A stretch of DNA of 64,000 nucleotides from Prevotella sp. P3-122 (GCF_002251365.1 NZ_NPJH01000002.1:1-64000), one strand, 5' to 3'. Numbered from the stretch's first letter, positions 1 through 8,762 are shown. Made by a program: numbers and translations. Notes: a model not told the origin generated them from the sequence alone.

Positions 1-239
1 CTATGGCTCGATGGTACAACAAGGTTGAGGAGGCGGGACTGCACTCGTTCAACGTTATTGCCGCTACCTTCTACGAACATTATGATGAGATCCTTAACTT
101 TTACAACAATCGTTCTTCAAACGCATTAGCGGAATCATTCAATGCTAAAATCAAACTTTTTAGAGCCAATCTGAGAGGCGTCGTTGATAAGAAGTTCTTC
201 CTCTTTCGCATTGCTAAACTTTACGCCTACCCACACTAA
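1..239 (+). CDS. ISL3-family transposase, C-terminal end (cut by window edge)
   Basis: Only the last roughly 78 codons are inside the window; the reading frame is open to the left edge, so the ATG at position 3 is probably internal. The stretch around NALAESFNAKIK carries the glutamate expected as the last acidic residue of the DDE active site in ISL3-type transposases, followed by the usual basic helix and the end of the protein. A DDE transposase of this type would cut and rejoin the ends of its insertion sequence. No terminal repeat can be assigned because the other end is outside. Family call is by motif recognition only. Confidence 0.7.
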   Translation, partial: MARWYNKVEEAGLHSFNVIAATFYEHYDEILNFYNNRSSNALAESFNAKIKLFRANLRGVVDKKFFLFRIAKLYAYPH

Positions 240-260
240 ATAGCTACTGAGCCGTTATTT

Positions 261-442
261 GTCCTGCTGTTATCTACGCTTTTGCGCTTACAGCGCGACC
301 ATCACTTACATGAAATAACCCAGGGTGTCACTACGCTCTACCCTGGGCTATGCGCTTTTGCGCTTACAGCGCGACAATTACCGACATGAGCTTCAGAATT
401 AGGATATTCATTTTTTGCACATCAAACTGTACACCCTAGTTA
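261..442 (+). repeat. Structured intergenic repeat, copy A
   Basis: A segment of about 180 bp with two hairpin-forming motifs: CCCAGGGT...ACCCTGGG in the middle and GCGCTTACAGCGCG-type palindromes on both sides. A near-identical copy in the opposite orientation lies at 42815-42991, and a shorter third copy at 62671-62775. Copy A sits between the 3' end of the transposase and the 3' end of thiL, that is, between convergent genes, so it may act as a two-way terminator. It could also be a non-autonomous mobile repeat. Confidence 0.75.
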
Positions 443-504
443 ATAACCTTAGTTGTGATACCACGAGACGCAATTCAACGCAGCTCCATTCTTGTCAATT
501 CCGG

Positions 505-1626
505 CTATTCTCCATTGCCATCTCTCAGTGGGTTCCAGCCCTGCGCAGTGATGTCGTACTCCGCTCCATCCCTTGCCACAAGCTGTTTTCCGAGTTCTTT
601 TCTTGTGATATGTCCTATCATTCTCACGCCCTCTATCGCAGCCACCTTCTCATGGTCGCCAATTGGAACAGTAAAAAGCAGTTCATAGTCCTCGCCTCCA
701 TTCATGGCACACGTAGTGACATTCATGTTCATCTCCTCAGCCATGACAGCAGTCTGATAGTCTATAGGGAGCTGTTTCTCGAAAATCCTGCATCCGCAAC
801 CACTCTGCTCACAGATATGCAGCAACTCCGAGCTTAGTCCGTCAGAGATGTCTATCATTGCCGTCGGATGTACATTAGCCCCGCGCAATTTCTCCCTAAT
901 GTCACCACGGGCTTCCGGACTAAGCTGTCGCTGCAACAGGTATTCCTTGCCAGAGAAATCAGGCTGGAAGTCATTAAGTTCCTGTGCCTGCTTCTGCAGT
1001 TTCGCCACCAGTGCGTCATCACCAGCAGCCTTTGCAGCCTTTATTCGTCTGTTCATATCATCAATCCGCCCATAGTACACAGCCTTCTCCCTCTCCAGGA
1101 GCTGTAGCCCCATATAGGCAGCGCCCAGGTCACCGCTGACACATATCAGGTCAGTATCTTTCGCACCATTACGGTAAACAATCTCCTCCTCAGCGGCCTC
1201 ACCGATGCACGTTATGCTTATGGCCAATCCGGTGAATGACGATGTGGTATCCCCGCCAACGACATCCACATTCCACTTGTTGCATGCGGCACGTAGTCCA
1301 TAGTAGAACTCGTCAAGGTCTTCAACCTTAAACTTCTTGCTCACCGCTATGCTGACCGTCATCTGCCGAGGCGTTCCGTTCATGGCGAATATGTCACTGA
1401 TGTTCACCATTGCGGCCTTATATCCCAGGTGCCTCATATCAATATATGTAAGGTCGAAATGTACACCCTCCATCAGCATGTCGGTAGTCACCAGCACATG
1501 CTTGTCAGGATAATGCAGGACGGCACAGTCATCACCCACGCCGTACTTTGTTGAGTTATTCTTTCTTTCTATATTATCCGTGAGCCGGTGTATCAGTCCG
1601 AACTCACCAAGTTTGGAAATTTCCAT
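505..1626 (-). CDS. thiL: Thiamine-monophosphate kinase
   Basis: ThiL phosphorylates thiamine monophosphate to thiamine diphosphate with ATP, the last step of cofactor synthesis, in the cytoplasm. The 373-residue product shows the family landmarks in order: GDDCAV near residue 32 (metal and ATP site), NISDIFAMNG, VVGGDTT, IDISDGLSSEL and NGGEDYELLF. A charged insertion rich in Lys, Ala and Gln (about residues 185-225) makes it longer than the enterobacterial enzyme. It is the last gene of a minus-strand run sppA-lpxK-punA-thiL, 61 bp behind punA. The structured repeat at 261-442 lies just beyond its stop. Confidence 0.95.
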   Translation of the reverse strand: MEISKLGEFGLIHRLTDNIERKNNSTKYGVGDDCAVLHYPDKHVLVTTDMLMEGVHFDLTYIDMRHLGYKAAMVNISDIFAMNGTPRQMTVSIAVSKKFKVEDLDEFYYGLRAACNKWNVDVVGGDTTSSFTGLAISITCIGEAAEEEIVYRNGAKDTDLICVSGDLGAAYMGLQLLEREKAVYYGRIDDMNRRIKAAKAAGDDALVAKLQKQAQELNDFQPDFSGKEYLLQRQLSPEARGDIREKLRGANVHPTAMIDISDGLSSELLHICEQSGCGCRIFEKQLPIDYQTAVMAEEMNMNVTTCAMNGGEDYELLFTVPIGDHEKVAAIEGVRMIGHITRKELGKQLVARDGAEYDITAQGWNPLRDGNGE

Positions 1627-1687
1627 TTAAGAATTATCCTTTCTATTATTCACCTGTCATTTGGGTTGTGAGGCGTTCCCTTTGCCC

Positions 1688-2497
1688 TCACGATCTCCTA
1701 ATAATCTCTCTCATTATCTCTGTCATCACCGGTTGTGCTGCGTTGGCGGCCTTCTGCACCTCCTCATGGCTAACCTCAACAGGAGTATCAAATCCACCGA
1801 GGTCAGTTATTATGCTCACTCCAAACACCTTTATGCCACAATGTCTTGCAACGATTACCTCAGGTACGGTGCTCATGCCCACAGCATCACCACCCAGCAG
1901 ACGGTACATCCTGTACTCAGCCGGTGTCTCGAAAGTCGGGCCCTGCACACCTACGTACACACCATGTTGTACGCTAATGCCTTTTTCCTCAGCAATCTTG
2001 TCGGCCAACGCTATCAGCTCATGGTCGTAAGCCTCGTGCATGTCTGGGAAGCGCGGTCCGGGAGGACAGTTCTTGCCACGCAGAGGATGCTCAGGGAAGA
2101 AATTTATGTGGTCATTGATAATCATCAGGTCACCAATCTTGAACTTCGGGTTCATACCACCAGCCGCATTCGACACAAATAGCGTCCTGATACCCAGCTC
2201 ATACATCACCCTCTCAGGGAAAGTGACCTCCTTCATGCTATATCCCTCATAGAAATGGAATCGTCCCTCCATCGCCATGATATCCTTTCCTCCAAGCTTA
2301 CCGAATATCAGTTTGCCCGCATGTCCCTCAACTGTAGACACAGGGAAATTAGGTATCTGCTCATATGGGAACTCGTACGTATCAGTTATCTCGGAAGCTA
2401 ATTGTCCCAGGCCTGTGCCCAGTATTATCGCTGTCTTTGGGCTTGTGGTCATTCTTTCCCTTAGCCAGGATGCTGTTTCTTGAATTTTTGTGTACAT
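1688..2497 (-). CDS. punA: Purine nucleoside phosphorylase
   Basis: A trimeric-type purine nucleoside phosphorylase of 269 residues, which splits purine nucleosides with phosphate to base and ribose-1-phosphate for salvage. Visible landmarks: IILGTGLGQ (25-32), GRFHFYEGY (78-86), SNAAGGMN (109-116), GPTFETPAEYRM (187-198) and GMSTVPE (208-214). At residue 233, in SIITDLGGFD, there is Asp where the well-studied enzymes have Asn (human Asn243), which could affect base choice. Its start lies inside the 3' end of lpxK, overlapping by 116 bp in another frame. Confidence 0.93.
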   Translation of the reverse strand: MYTKIQETASWLRERMTTSPKTAIILGTGLGQLASEITDTYEFPYEQIPNFPVSTVEGHAGKLIFGKLGGKDIMAMEGRFHFYEGYSMKEVTFPERVMYELGIRTLFVSNAAGGMNPKFKIGDLMIINDHINFFPEHPLRGKNCPPGPRFPDMHEAYDHELIALADKIAEEKGISVQHGVYVGVQGPTFETPAEYRMYRLLGGDAVGMSTVPEVIVARHCGIKVFGVSIITDLGGFDTPVEVSHEEVQKAANAAQPVMTEIMREIIRRS

Positions 2498-3572
2498 AGC
2501 TTATAATTTTATTGTTGAAATCTTCTTCCTGCCCCAACATGAACCTCACACATATAGGTTGCACGTAAAGGGCGTTTCTGACCTCTTCAGCCAGTCCGTC
2601 CGTCTCCTCCAGCCTCACCGCGTCCTTCTCCGTTGTAATGATGATGCGTGGCAGCGGCATGGTTGCGAACATCTCGTTGATGCGGTCGGCATCCTTTCTG
2701 CAGAAGGCGTGATGGTCGCCGAAGGCCATCATAGTTATCGACTTGCACAATGGAGACAGGTCGTTTACCATCTGCTTTGGCGAGGCAATGCCAGTGAGCA
2801 ACATCACGTTCATGTCCTTCAGCTGCTCATTAGTCATTGTTCCGCCATTATCGCTATCAGTCTTCCATACCTTCACTAGCTCTCCATACTCTATAGTTGT
2901 GAAGAACAGGTCCTGATACGGATACAGGTCCATGGCCTTGGTGAGAACCCTGAACTCCATTGGCTTAAGGTCCTTCGGACACTTCGTGATAATCACCATG
3001 TCCGCCCTGGCCTTTCCGTTCATAGGCTCGCGCAGCCTGCCTGCAGGCAGCAGTTTGTCGTATATAATCAGCCGGTGATAGTCAACCAGCAGGATATTTA
3101 TTCCAGGCTTCACATACCGGTGCTGGAAAGCATCATCAAGCAGGATCACGTCTACATCACTTGTCTCACTGTCGCCCGTCAGTCTATTGATGCCATTCCT
3201 TCTATCCCTATCGACGGCCACGTACACATTGTCAAATTTCCGAGCCATCTGGAATGGTTCATCACCAATATCACTCATCGTCACCGTACGGTCTGCCAGG
3301 ATATACCCCTTAGACTTCCTCTTATATCCCCTTGAGAGCACGGCCGTCTTCACCCTGTCCTTAAGCAGGTTCACGAGATACTCCACATGAGGTGTCTTTC
3401 CCGAGCCGCCAACAGTAATGTTGCCTACCGAAATCACCGGTATGCTATACGACTTCTGTTTGAGCACCCCCAGGTCGAAGAGCTTGTTTCTTACAAGCAC
3501 CCCCACCCCATATAGCCAGCTCAACGGCATCAGCCATTCATTTACCTTTATAAAGTCACCTTCTGTCCTCAC
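2382..3572 (-). CDS. lpxK: Tetraacyldisaccharide 4'-kinase (lipid A synthesis)
   Basis: LpxK phosphorylates the 4' position of the lipid A disaccharide precursor at the inner face of the cytoplasmic membrane. The 396-residue protein has an N-terminal hydrophobic segment (MPLSWLYGVG, about 15-24) and a Walker A loop within VGNITVGGSGKTPH (49-62), then SRGYKRKSKG and VILLDDAFQHR. The most upstream start is GTG at 3572; homologues begin close to this FIK..WL..LSWLYG segment, so it is preferred over the ATG at 3530. The C-terminal 38 codons overlap punA. The gene follows sppA by about 100 bp. Confidence 0.93.
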   Translation of the reverse strand: MRTEGDFIKVNEWLMPLSWLYGVGVLVRNKLFDLGVLKQKSYSIPVISVGNITVGGSGKTPHVEYLVNLLKDRVKTAVLSRGYKRKSKGYILADRTVTMSDIGDEPFQMARKFDNVYVAVDRDRRNGINRLTGDSETSDVDVILLDDAFQHRYVKPGINILLVDYHRLIIYDKLLPAGRLREPMNGKARADMVIITKCPKDLKPMEFRVLTKAMDLYPYQDLFFTTIEYGELVKVWKTDSDNGGTMTNEQLKDMNVMLLTGIASPKQMVNDLSPLCKSITMMAFGDHHAFCRKDADRINEMFATMPLPRIIITTEKDAVRLEETDGLAEEVRNALYVQPICVRFMLGQEEDFNNKIISYVHKNSRNSILAKGKNDHKPKDSDNTGHRPGTISFRDN

Positions 3573-3589
3573 TCAGATTTATAATTTTT

Positions 3590-3672
3590 CACAAACACGA
3601 ACCTCCGACCTTAGCCTTTAGTCCTTAGACCTCCGACCTTTGACCTTAGCCCTTCGTCCTTCGACCTTCGAC
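3590..3672. repeat. Degenerate short repeats between sppA and lpxK
   Basis: The gap between the sppA stop and the lpxK start is filled with imperfect copies of a motif like CCGACCTTxGACCTT on the plus strand. No hairpin or open frame stands out. It probably is low-complexity spacer DNA carried within the operon. Confidence 0.5.
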
Positions 3673-3674
3673 CC

Positions 3675-5444
3675 CTACTTCACATTAATCCAGTATGGCA
3701 ACCGTGCCTGCAGTCTATCAGAATTATTGACATTTTGCAGCATCATCACCGGCTCATAGAGCACACCAAGTGCAGCACGCATCTTTCCGTCCAGATACGA
3801 TCCGGAAGTCTCGTTCATCAGCTGGTCCCAGAAGTCAGTCTGTTCGGGATAGTTGCGTGTATAGTAGCTCTTGGCCTTGGCAAGCTGTGCAGCCTTGGCA
3901 ACAGCCTTGTCCAGACCGCCAAGCTCGTCCACGAGTTTTATCTTCAAGGCATCCTCGCCCGTAAACACATGTCCTTGGGCTATAGCCTCCACCTGGTCAA
4001 CAGTCATCTTCCTGCCGTCAGCAACACGCTTGCGGAACAGCTCGTAACCGCGGCCTATAGATGCAGTGAGATAGCCTATTTCCTCGTCGTTCATCGGACG
4101 CGAGGACGTTCCGAAGAGGCTGTTCCTGTTGGTCTTCACAGCATCAAATTTCAGGCCGAGCTTCTGCGTCAGCAACTCGCTATTGTCAGGAACGATACCG
4201 AAGATGCCTATACTGCCCGTCAGCGTAGTAGGCTCTGCGAATATATAGTTTGCATTGCAGCTCATGTAGTAGCCACCCGAGGCAGCCTTGCCGCCCATGG
4301 AGACAACAACAGGCTTCTCCTTGCGGAGCAGCTCCACCTGGTGCCAAATCTGCTCAGATGCATATGCCGAGCCACCACCGGAGTTCACCCTTATGACGAC
4401 AGCCTTCACGTCATCATCCTTGGCCAGCTTCTCCAGGTCACGGCACACGTCAGCGCCTACAATGGCAGTCGTATTTGACAAACTGCCACCAACCGACGTC
4501 TGTACGATGTCACCATAAGCATAGTATACGGCAATCTCATCGTCACCTCGCTCGCTCTCGTCCTTCACGTTCACCATGTCGGCAACGCTAAGCTGGCAGA
4601 TATCCTCATCATCCTCTACCTCGAGCATCTTCTTTACCTCAGCCTTTACCTGCTCGGCATAGCGCAGGCCGTCGACCATCTTCTCCTTGACAAGCGTCTG
4701 CGCATCGGCCGTCACCAGCGAGTTGTCGGCCAGCTGATTGAGCTTCTCCACACTAATCTTCCTGCTTTCCGACACACCCTTGCACACATTAGCCCACAAG
4801 CCGTCAACATACCTCTGGGTCTGCTCACGGTTGGCCTCACTCATCTCTGAGCCAGTGAACATTTCTGTAGCGCTCTTATACTTACCAACCTTTATCACCT
4901 GCATCTTTATACCGAACTTGGCCAGCAAGTCCTTCACGAATATTGGCTCCACGCCGATACCGTGCCAGTCGATGCTGCCCTGCGGGTTGACATACAGCTT
5001 GTTGGCTGTCGTAGAAACATAGTACGCACCCTGAGTGTATATATCACCATATGCCACAATCCACTTGCCGCTCTTCTTGAAGTCAAGCAACTGGTCGCGT
5101 AGCTCCTGTATCTGAGCCATATCTGCCGACAGGGCGCCGCACTCGATGTAGATACCCTTGATGTTTTCATTTGCCTTAGCCTTCTTGATGGCGCTAAGCG
5201 TCTCTTCCAGCCCAAGATTGTTGAATGCATTTCCAGTGAACTGGCCGAAGACGTTCTCCGAAGCCCTCTCCTCCATCACTCCGCTGAGATTGACCACCAG
5301 CACGGAGTTCTCCTTCACATTCTTCGTAGCCTCACCAGATGCAACCATACCGACAAGACTCATCACGCCGAAAATGACGAAAACGACAAGAAAAAGGAGC
5401 AAACCAACGAAGGTTGCCAGCACATACTTGATGAAATCTTTCAT
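3675..5444 (-). CDS. sppA: Signal peptide peptidase SppA, 67K type
   Basis: A membrane serine protease that degrades leftover signal peptides and other membrane peptides. The 589-residue form has one N-terminal membrane segment (about 4-30) and two tandem S49 domains. The catalytic Lys is most likely K149 in TTANKLYVNPQG and the Ser is S389 in GGKAASGGYYMS, matching the Lys/Ser dyad of the double-domain family. The frame stays open upstream to 5630, but I prefer the ATG at 5444: it begins the membrane segment, and a promoter at 5475-5505 would start transcription just upstream. First gene of sppA-lpxK-punA-thiL. Confidence 0.93.
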   Translation of the reverse strand: MKDFIKYVLATFVGLLLFLVVFVIFGVMSLVGMVASGEATKNVKENSVLVVNLSGVMEERASENVFGQFTGNAFNNLGLEETLSAIKKAKANENIKGIYIECGALSADMAQIQELRDQLLDFKKSGKWIVAYGDIYTQGAYYVSTTANKLYVNPQGSIDWHGIGVEPIFVKDLLAKFGIKMQVIKVGKYKSATEMFTGSEMSEANREQTQRYVDGLWANVCKGVSESRKISVEKLNQLADNSLVTADAQTLVKEKMVDGLRYAEQVKAEVKKMLEVEDDEDICQLSVADMVNVKDESERGDDEIAVYYAYGDIVQTSVGGSLSNTTAIVGADVCRDLEKLAKDDDVKAVVIRVNSGGGSAYASEQIWHQVELLRKEKPVVVSMGGKAASGGYYMSCNANYIFAEPTTLTGSIGIFGIVPDNSELLTQKLGLKFDAVKTNRNSLFGTSSRPMNDEEIGYLTASIGRGYELFRKRVADGRKMTVDQVEAIAQGHVFTGEDALKIKLVDELGGLDKAVAKAAQLAKAKSYYTRNYPEQTDFWDQLMNETSGSYLDGKMRAALGVLYEPVMMLQNVNNSDRLQARLPYWINVK

Positions 5445-5474
5445 ATTAATATCATAATTAAATTGTTTTGAGCG

Positions 5475-5505
5475 CAAATATACGTAAATATATTGATATT
5501 TCAAC
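5475..5505 (-). promoter_or_regulatory. Bacteroidota-type promoter of sppA
   Basis: On the minus strand GTTG-N19-TATATTTG, close to the consensus TTTG-N19-TAnnTTTG. Transcription would begin about 25 bp before the ATG at 5444, which supports the shorter sppA start. Confidence 0.7.
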
Positions 5506-5651
5506 CTTTTTCCGTCAAAAAAAACATTCGCTCTACGTTTTCTCCCCTTTTTCTCCTCATTATGCTCCTCATTTTGCCCTTCGCAAAATGTCAACCCTTC
5601 CTCTAACGTCCCGATTTTCCATTCATTCACGATAAATAATCAGGAAAACTA

Positions 5652-5682
5652 TTTGATGTTTCCGAAAAAAGAACTACCTTTG
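5652..5682 (+). promoter_or_regulatory. Consensus promoter without an evident gene
   Basis: TTTG at 5652-5655, exactly 19 bp, then TACCTTTG at 5675-5682: a perfect match to the Bacteroidota consensus on the plus strand. No protein gene of normal size follows. See the next entry. Confidence 0.65.
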
Positions 5683-5689
5683 CAACAAA

Positions 5690-5845
5690 TTCACATCATA
5701 GCTAATAAAGACTCTGCGAAAACGAAGCCAAATAAACAGGATGACCATGTATGTCAAGACATCCATTCTGGGCAAAACGGGTAAGACTCAATAAACGTAG
5801 GCTAATACAAACGGAACAGGCAATCCATTGCCTCACCTTTTCCCA
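5690..5845 (+). other. Possible short transcript (small RNA or leader)
   Basis: Sequence behind the orphan promoter. It contains a 17-codon frame at 5741-5794 (MTMYVKTSILGKTGKTQ) and, at 5818-5833, the perfect hairpin AGGCAATCCATTGCCT followed by a T-rich CACCTTTTCC. This could be a small RNA of about 140-150 nt ending at a weak terminator, a small peptide gene, or the leader of a lost gene. Nothing here identifies a known RNA family. Confidence 0.3.
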
Positions 5846-6039
5846 TATTTGTCAGGACTTATGTTTTCTACAGCTGGAGAATTAGGTTAGTTATCCGGAC
5901 ACCCCACCCTACCGCAACCCACAAGGATGACGGGAGGAAAAGTCTTGTCCCTAACCATGCCCCACACCAGAGTCTTAAAAACACACATTCCTCACATATC
6001 CATCCGTCAAGGACAACTCCAGTCCTGCACATACCGATT

Positions 6040-6530
6040 CCCAGGCAAAAGCCCCATCCGCCTGCGGACATCCGTGTCATCCGTGTTATCCGTGGATAAA
6101 AAGCATCAGCAATCAGTCATCAACAATAATCCACGTCCGCCTGCGGACATCCGTGCCATCCGTGTAATCTGTGGGCTTTAATGCCCCCCAACAGCCTTCA
6201 TGTCCCACGGATTCCACAGATTCCACAGATTTTATCTGAGCACATCCCATGTCCTGACTATCCGTGCCATCCGTGTAATCCGTGGATAAATAGCAATCAG
6301 CAATCAGTCATCAACAATAATCCCCGTCCGCCTGCGGACATCCGTGTCATCCGTGGATAAACAACATCAGCAATCAGCAATCAGTCATCAATAATCAGTC
6401 ATCAGTCATCAACAATAATCCCCGTCCGCCTGCGGACATCTGTGTCATCCGTGTTATCCGTGGATAAATAGCAATCAGCAATCAATAATCAATCATCAGT
6501 CATCAATAATCAATAATCAGGTTCATCCGA
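6040..6530. repeat. ATCCGTG/CACGGAT intergenic repeats
   Basis: Several copies of an ATCCGTGnc-type 9-bp motif, together with GTCCGCCTGCGGAC palindromes and CAGCAATCAGTCATCA strings. At about 6145-6230 two opposed arms (ATCCGTG...GTGGG and CCCACGG...CAGAT) surround a linker of some 28 bp, the same design as the units at 23.95-25.35 kb. No gene is present in this stretch. From about 5860 to 6040 I see nothing recognisable. Confidence 0.75.
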
Positions 6531-6609
6531 AATATGGAGTGATGTCTTATATATTTATGGAGAGTCTAATATATATGTCATAGTCTACGAATACGTTTGC
6601 ACCATCGAT

Positions 6610-6670
6610 AAGGTTAATAACCTTACGCATGAAAGGTTATTAACCTTACGGCCTTAAGGTTATTAACCTT
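6610..6670. promoter_or_regulatory. Three evenly spaced 15-bp palindromes
   Basis: AAGGTTAATAACCTT at 6610-6624 and AAGGTTATTAACCTT at 6633-6647 and 6656-6670. The centres are 23 bp apart in both intervals, about two helical turns. A TACGTTTG box (6592-6599) lies directly upstream. The layout suggests a cooperative operator or a binding array ahead of the polysaccharide locus; the binding protein is unknown. The remainder up to 6935 shows no gene. Confidence 0.55.
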
Positions 6671-6935
6671 ATCAGCAATGAAAACAATATCCCCTGGCCA
6701 TGCAACAATAAGTGGTAATCATTCTAAACGTATGATGAGCCGTTATTTTCGCGTTCCACATATAACTATGAAGCCGTTGATTAAGTCTATCCGCAGTATT
6801 TTTACAGAAACTCTTCTGTTATTATTCTGTGAGTCATCTACGGACGTTCATGATTAAGAACGGCAAAGTACGTTGTCTGCTAACAGCTCAATTTCGGAGC
6901 GACCCTTCGAAATAAAAGAAAAAACATTATATAAA

Positions 6936-8042
6936 ATGGATAAATCATTGATAACAGTAACATCCCCCTTACTTCCAAATCTTGACGAGTTCCATGAAGA
7001 ACTCAAGAAAATTTGGGATTGTAAGTGGATAACAAACAACGGCAGCTACCACAAGAAGCTGGAAGCAGCTTTGGCAGAATACTTAGGAGTGCCTTACGTA
7101 AGCCTATTTACTAATGGCACTTTGCCATTGCTCACCGCCCTTCAGGCTTTGAGAATCACTGGAGAAGTAATTACCACACCTTATTCTTTCGTTGCGACAA
7201 CCCACTCTATATGGTGGAACGGTTGTAAACCAGTGTTCGTGGATATCGACCCAGCAACTGGTAACATCAATCCCGACCTGATTGAGGCTGCTATTACTCC
7301 AAAGACCACAGCCATTATGCCTGTGCATGTGTATGGCAAACCTTGCGACACCAAGCGCATTCAGGAGATTGCCGATACATACGGACTGAAGGTGATATAT
7401 GATGCCGCCCATGCCTTCGGTGTAAAGGTAAATGATGAGAGCATTCTCAATGCCGGAGATATGTCAACATTGTCGTTCCATGCCACCAAGGTGTTTAATA
7501 CCATCGAGGGTGGAGCGATGATAATGCATGATGAAAAGACAAAGAAACGCATAGATGACTTGAAGAACTTCGGCATTCACGATGAAGTAACCGTTGTAGG
7601 CCCTGGTATCAATTCCAAGATGGACGAGATGCGTTCAGCCTACGGACTTCTCAATCTCCGTCAGGTGGATGCCGCCATTGCTGCCCGTCAGCAGGTAGCA
7701 ATCAAATATCGCGAAGCCCTTCTCGATGTGGAAGGCATCACCTTCTTCGATGACATGCCTGGAGTAAGGCATAACTACAGTTACTTCCCCATCTTTATCG
7801 ATGAGAAAGCCTTCGGCATGAGTCGCGATGCACTGTATGCAAAGATGAGAGCAGCCAATGTCCTTGGCCGCAGATACTTCTATCCGTTAATCAGTGAATT
7901 CTCCACCTACAGAGGCTTAGAGTCTGCACGACCAGAGAACCTGCCAAACGCCCATAAGATGGCATATAGTGTGTTGTGCTTGCCCATGCACCACGCATTA
8001 AGTGATGATGATATTCAGAGAATAATAGATTTAATTCGATGA
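6936..8042 (+). CDS. DegT/DnrJ/EryC1/StrS aminotransferase
   Basis: A PLP-dependent sugar aminotransferase of 368 residues that would transfer an amino group from glutamate to a nucleotide-bound keto-sugar. The expected landmarks are present: GSYHKKLEAALAEYLGV near the start, DAAHAFG (Asp156, pyridine nitrogen contact) and SFHATKVFNTIEGG with Lys185 as the PLP-binding lysine. An in-frame TTG exists at 6873, but the ATG at 6936 fits the family. The stop overlaps the next ATG (ATGA at 8039-8042), so it is translationally coupled to a NeuD-like acetyltransferase, as expected for N-acetylated amino-sugar synthesis. First gene of the locus. Confidence 0.9.
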   Translation: MDKSLITVTSPLLPNLDEFHEELKKIWDCKWITNNGSYHKKLEAALAEYLGVPYVSLFTNGTLPLLTALQALRITGEVITTPYSFVATTHSIWWNGCKPVFVDIDPATGNINPDLIEAAITPKTTAIMPVHVYGKPCDTKRIQEIADTYGLKVIYDAAHAFGVKVNDESILNAGDMSTLSFHATKVFNTIEGGAMIMHDEKTKKRIDDLKNFGIHDEVTVVGPGINSKMDEMRSAYGLLNLRQVDAAIAARQQVAIKYREALLDVEGITFFDDMPGVRHNYSYFPIFIDEKAFGMSRDALYAKMRAANVLGRRYFYPLISEFSTYRGLESARPENLPNAHKMAYSVLCLPMHHALSDDDIQRIIDLIR

Positions 8043-8701
8043 AGAATATGCCAAAGGAAATATATTTACTAGGAGTTGGTCATAGCACGCCATTCTTTGC
8101 AGAATTAGCAGAAGCATGCGGATATAGAGTGGCAGGTCTTTATCATTACAATGACGATAGAACAGGTCAGACTGATCATGGATTCCCAATACTAGGGTCC
8201 TTCAATGATTTGTACTCTTCAAATATAGAGGGTAAGAACTTTATGCTTACAATGGGTAATATGGAAATTAAAAGGGAAGTAAGTCGGGAATTATTACATA
8301 GGAAGGGTGTAATACCTTCTCTTGTTCATCCTAATGCAGTTATTTCTCGTTTTGCTAAAATATCTGATTGTGGAGTGTTAGTATGTTCTTCTTGTGAAAT
8401 ACACTCAGATGCTATAGTTGGTGAGGGATGTGTCTTATGGCCACAAGTAGTGATAGGACATAATACACAACTACATGAGTATGTATTTTGTGGTCCTAAA
8501 GCATATGTGGGTGCTTATATTGAAGTCTATGACCAAGCCTTTATAGGACAATGTTCTGTTTGTATTTCAGGTAAAATCGATTCTATAGGAGAGTCTGCAA
8601 TTATTGGTGCAGGTGCTGTAGTAACAAAAAGCGTACCACCCAATGTTATAGTCAAGGGAAATCCTGCAAAGATAACAAAAGTACAGCGGGGGGAGGGGTA
8701 A
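8039..8701 (+). CDS. NeuD/PglD-like sugar acetyltransferase (copy 1)
   Basis: A 220-residue protein with an N-terminal nucleotide-binding part and a C-terminal left-handed beta-helix of hexapeptide repeats ending in GAGAVVTKSVPPNVIVKGNPAK. In PglD and NeuD such enzymes acetylate an amino-sugar or sialic acid with acetyl-CoA. A candidate catalytic His lies in VIGHNTQLHEYV. Unusually for the family, the N-terminus lacks a clear GxGGH string and reads GVGHSTPFF. Coupled to the aminotransferase by a 4-bp overlap. A tandem paralogue follows. The base composition is richer in A+T than the preceding gene. Confidence 0.82.
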   Translation: MKNMPKEIYLLGVGHSTPFFAELAEACGYRVAGLYHYNDDRTGQTDHGFPILGSFNDLYSSNIEGKNFMLTMGNMEIKREVSRELLHRKGVIPSLVHPNAVISRFAKISDCGVLVCSSCEIHSDAIVGEGCVLWPQVVIGHNTQLHEYVFCGPKAYVGAYIEVYDQAFIGQCSVCISGKIDSIGESAIIGAGAVVTKSVPPNVIVKGNPAKITKVQRGEG

Positions 8702-8762
8702 AATGTATTAGTGTAATGTGCTTGATGTCTTCTATAGATTTTAATGAACACAGGAGGGCATC

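Noticed and set aside
415..837. Plus-strand open frame of 140 codons
   Set aside because: Runs antisense through thiL, which is clearly the true gene.
5445..5630. 62-codon N-terminal extension of SppA
   Set aside because: Its composition is unlike a signal or domain, and the sppA promoter lies inside it.
6570..6670. Invertible promoter as in Bacteroides capsule loci
   Set aside because: The palindromes are short, directly repeated at 23-bp intervals and do not form a pair of inverted repeats around a promoter.
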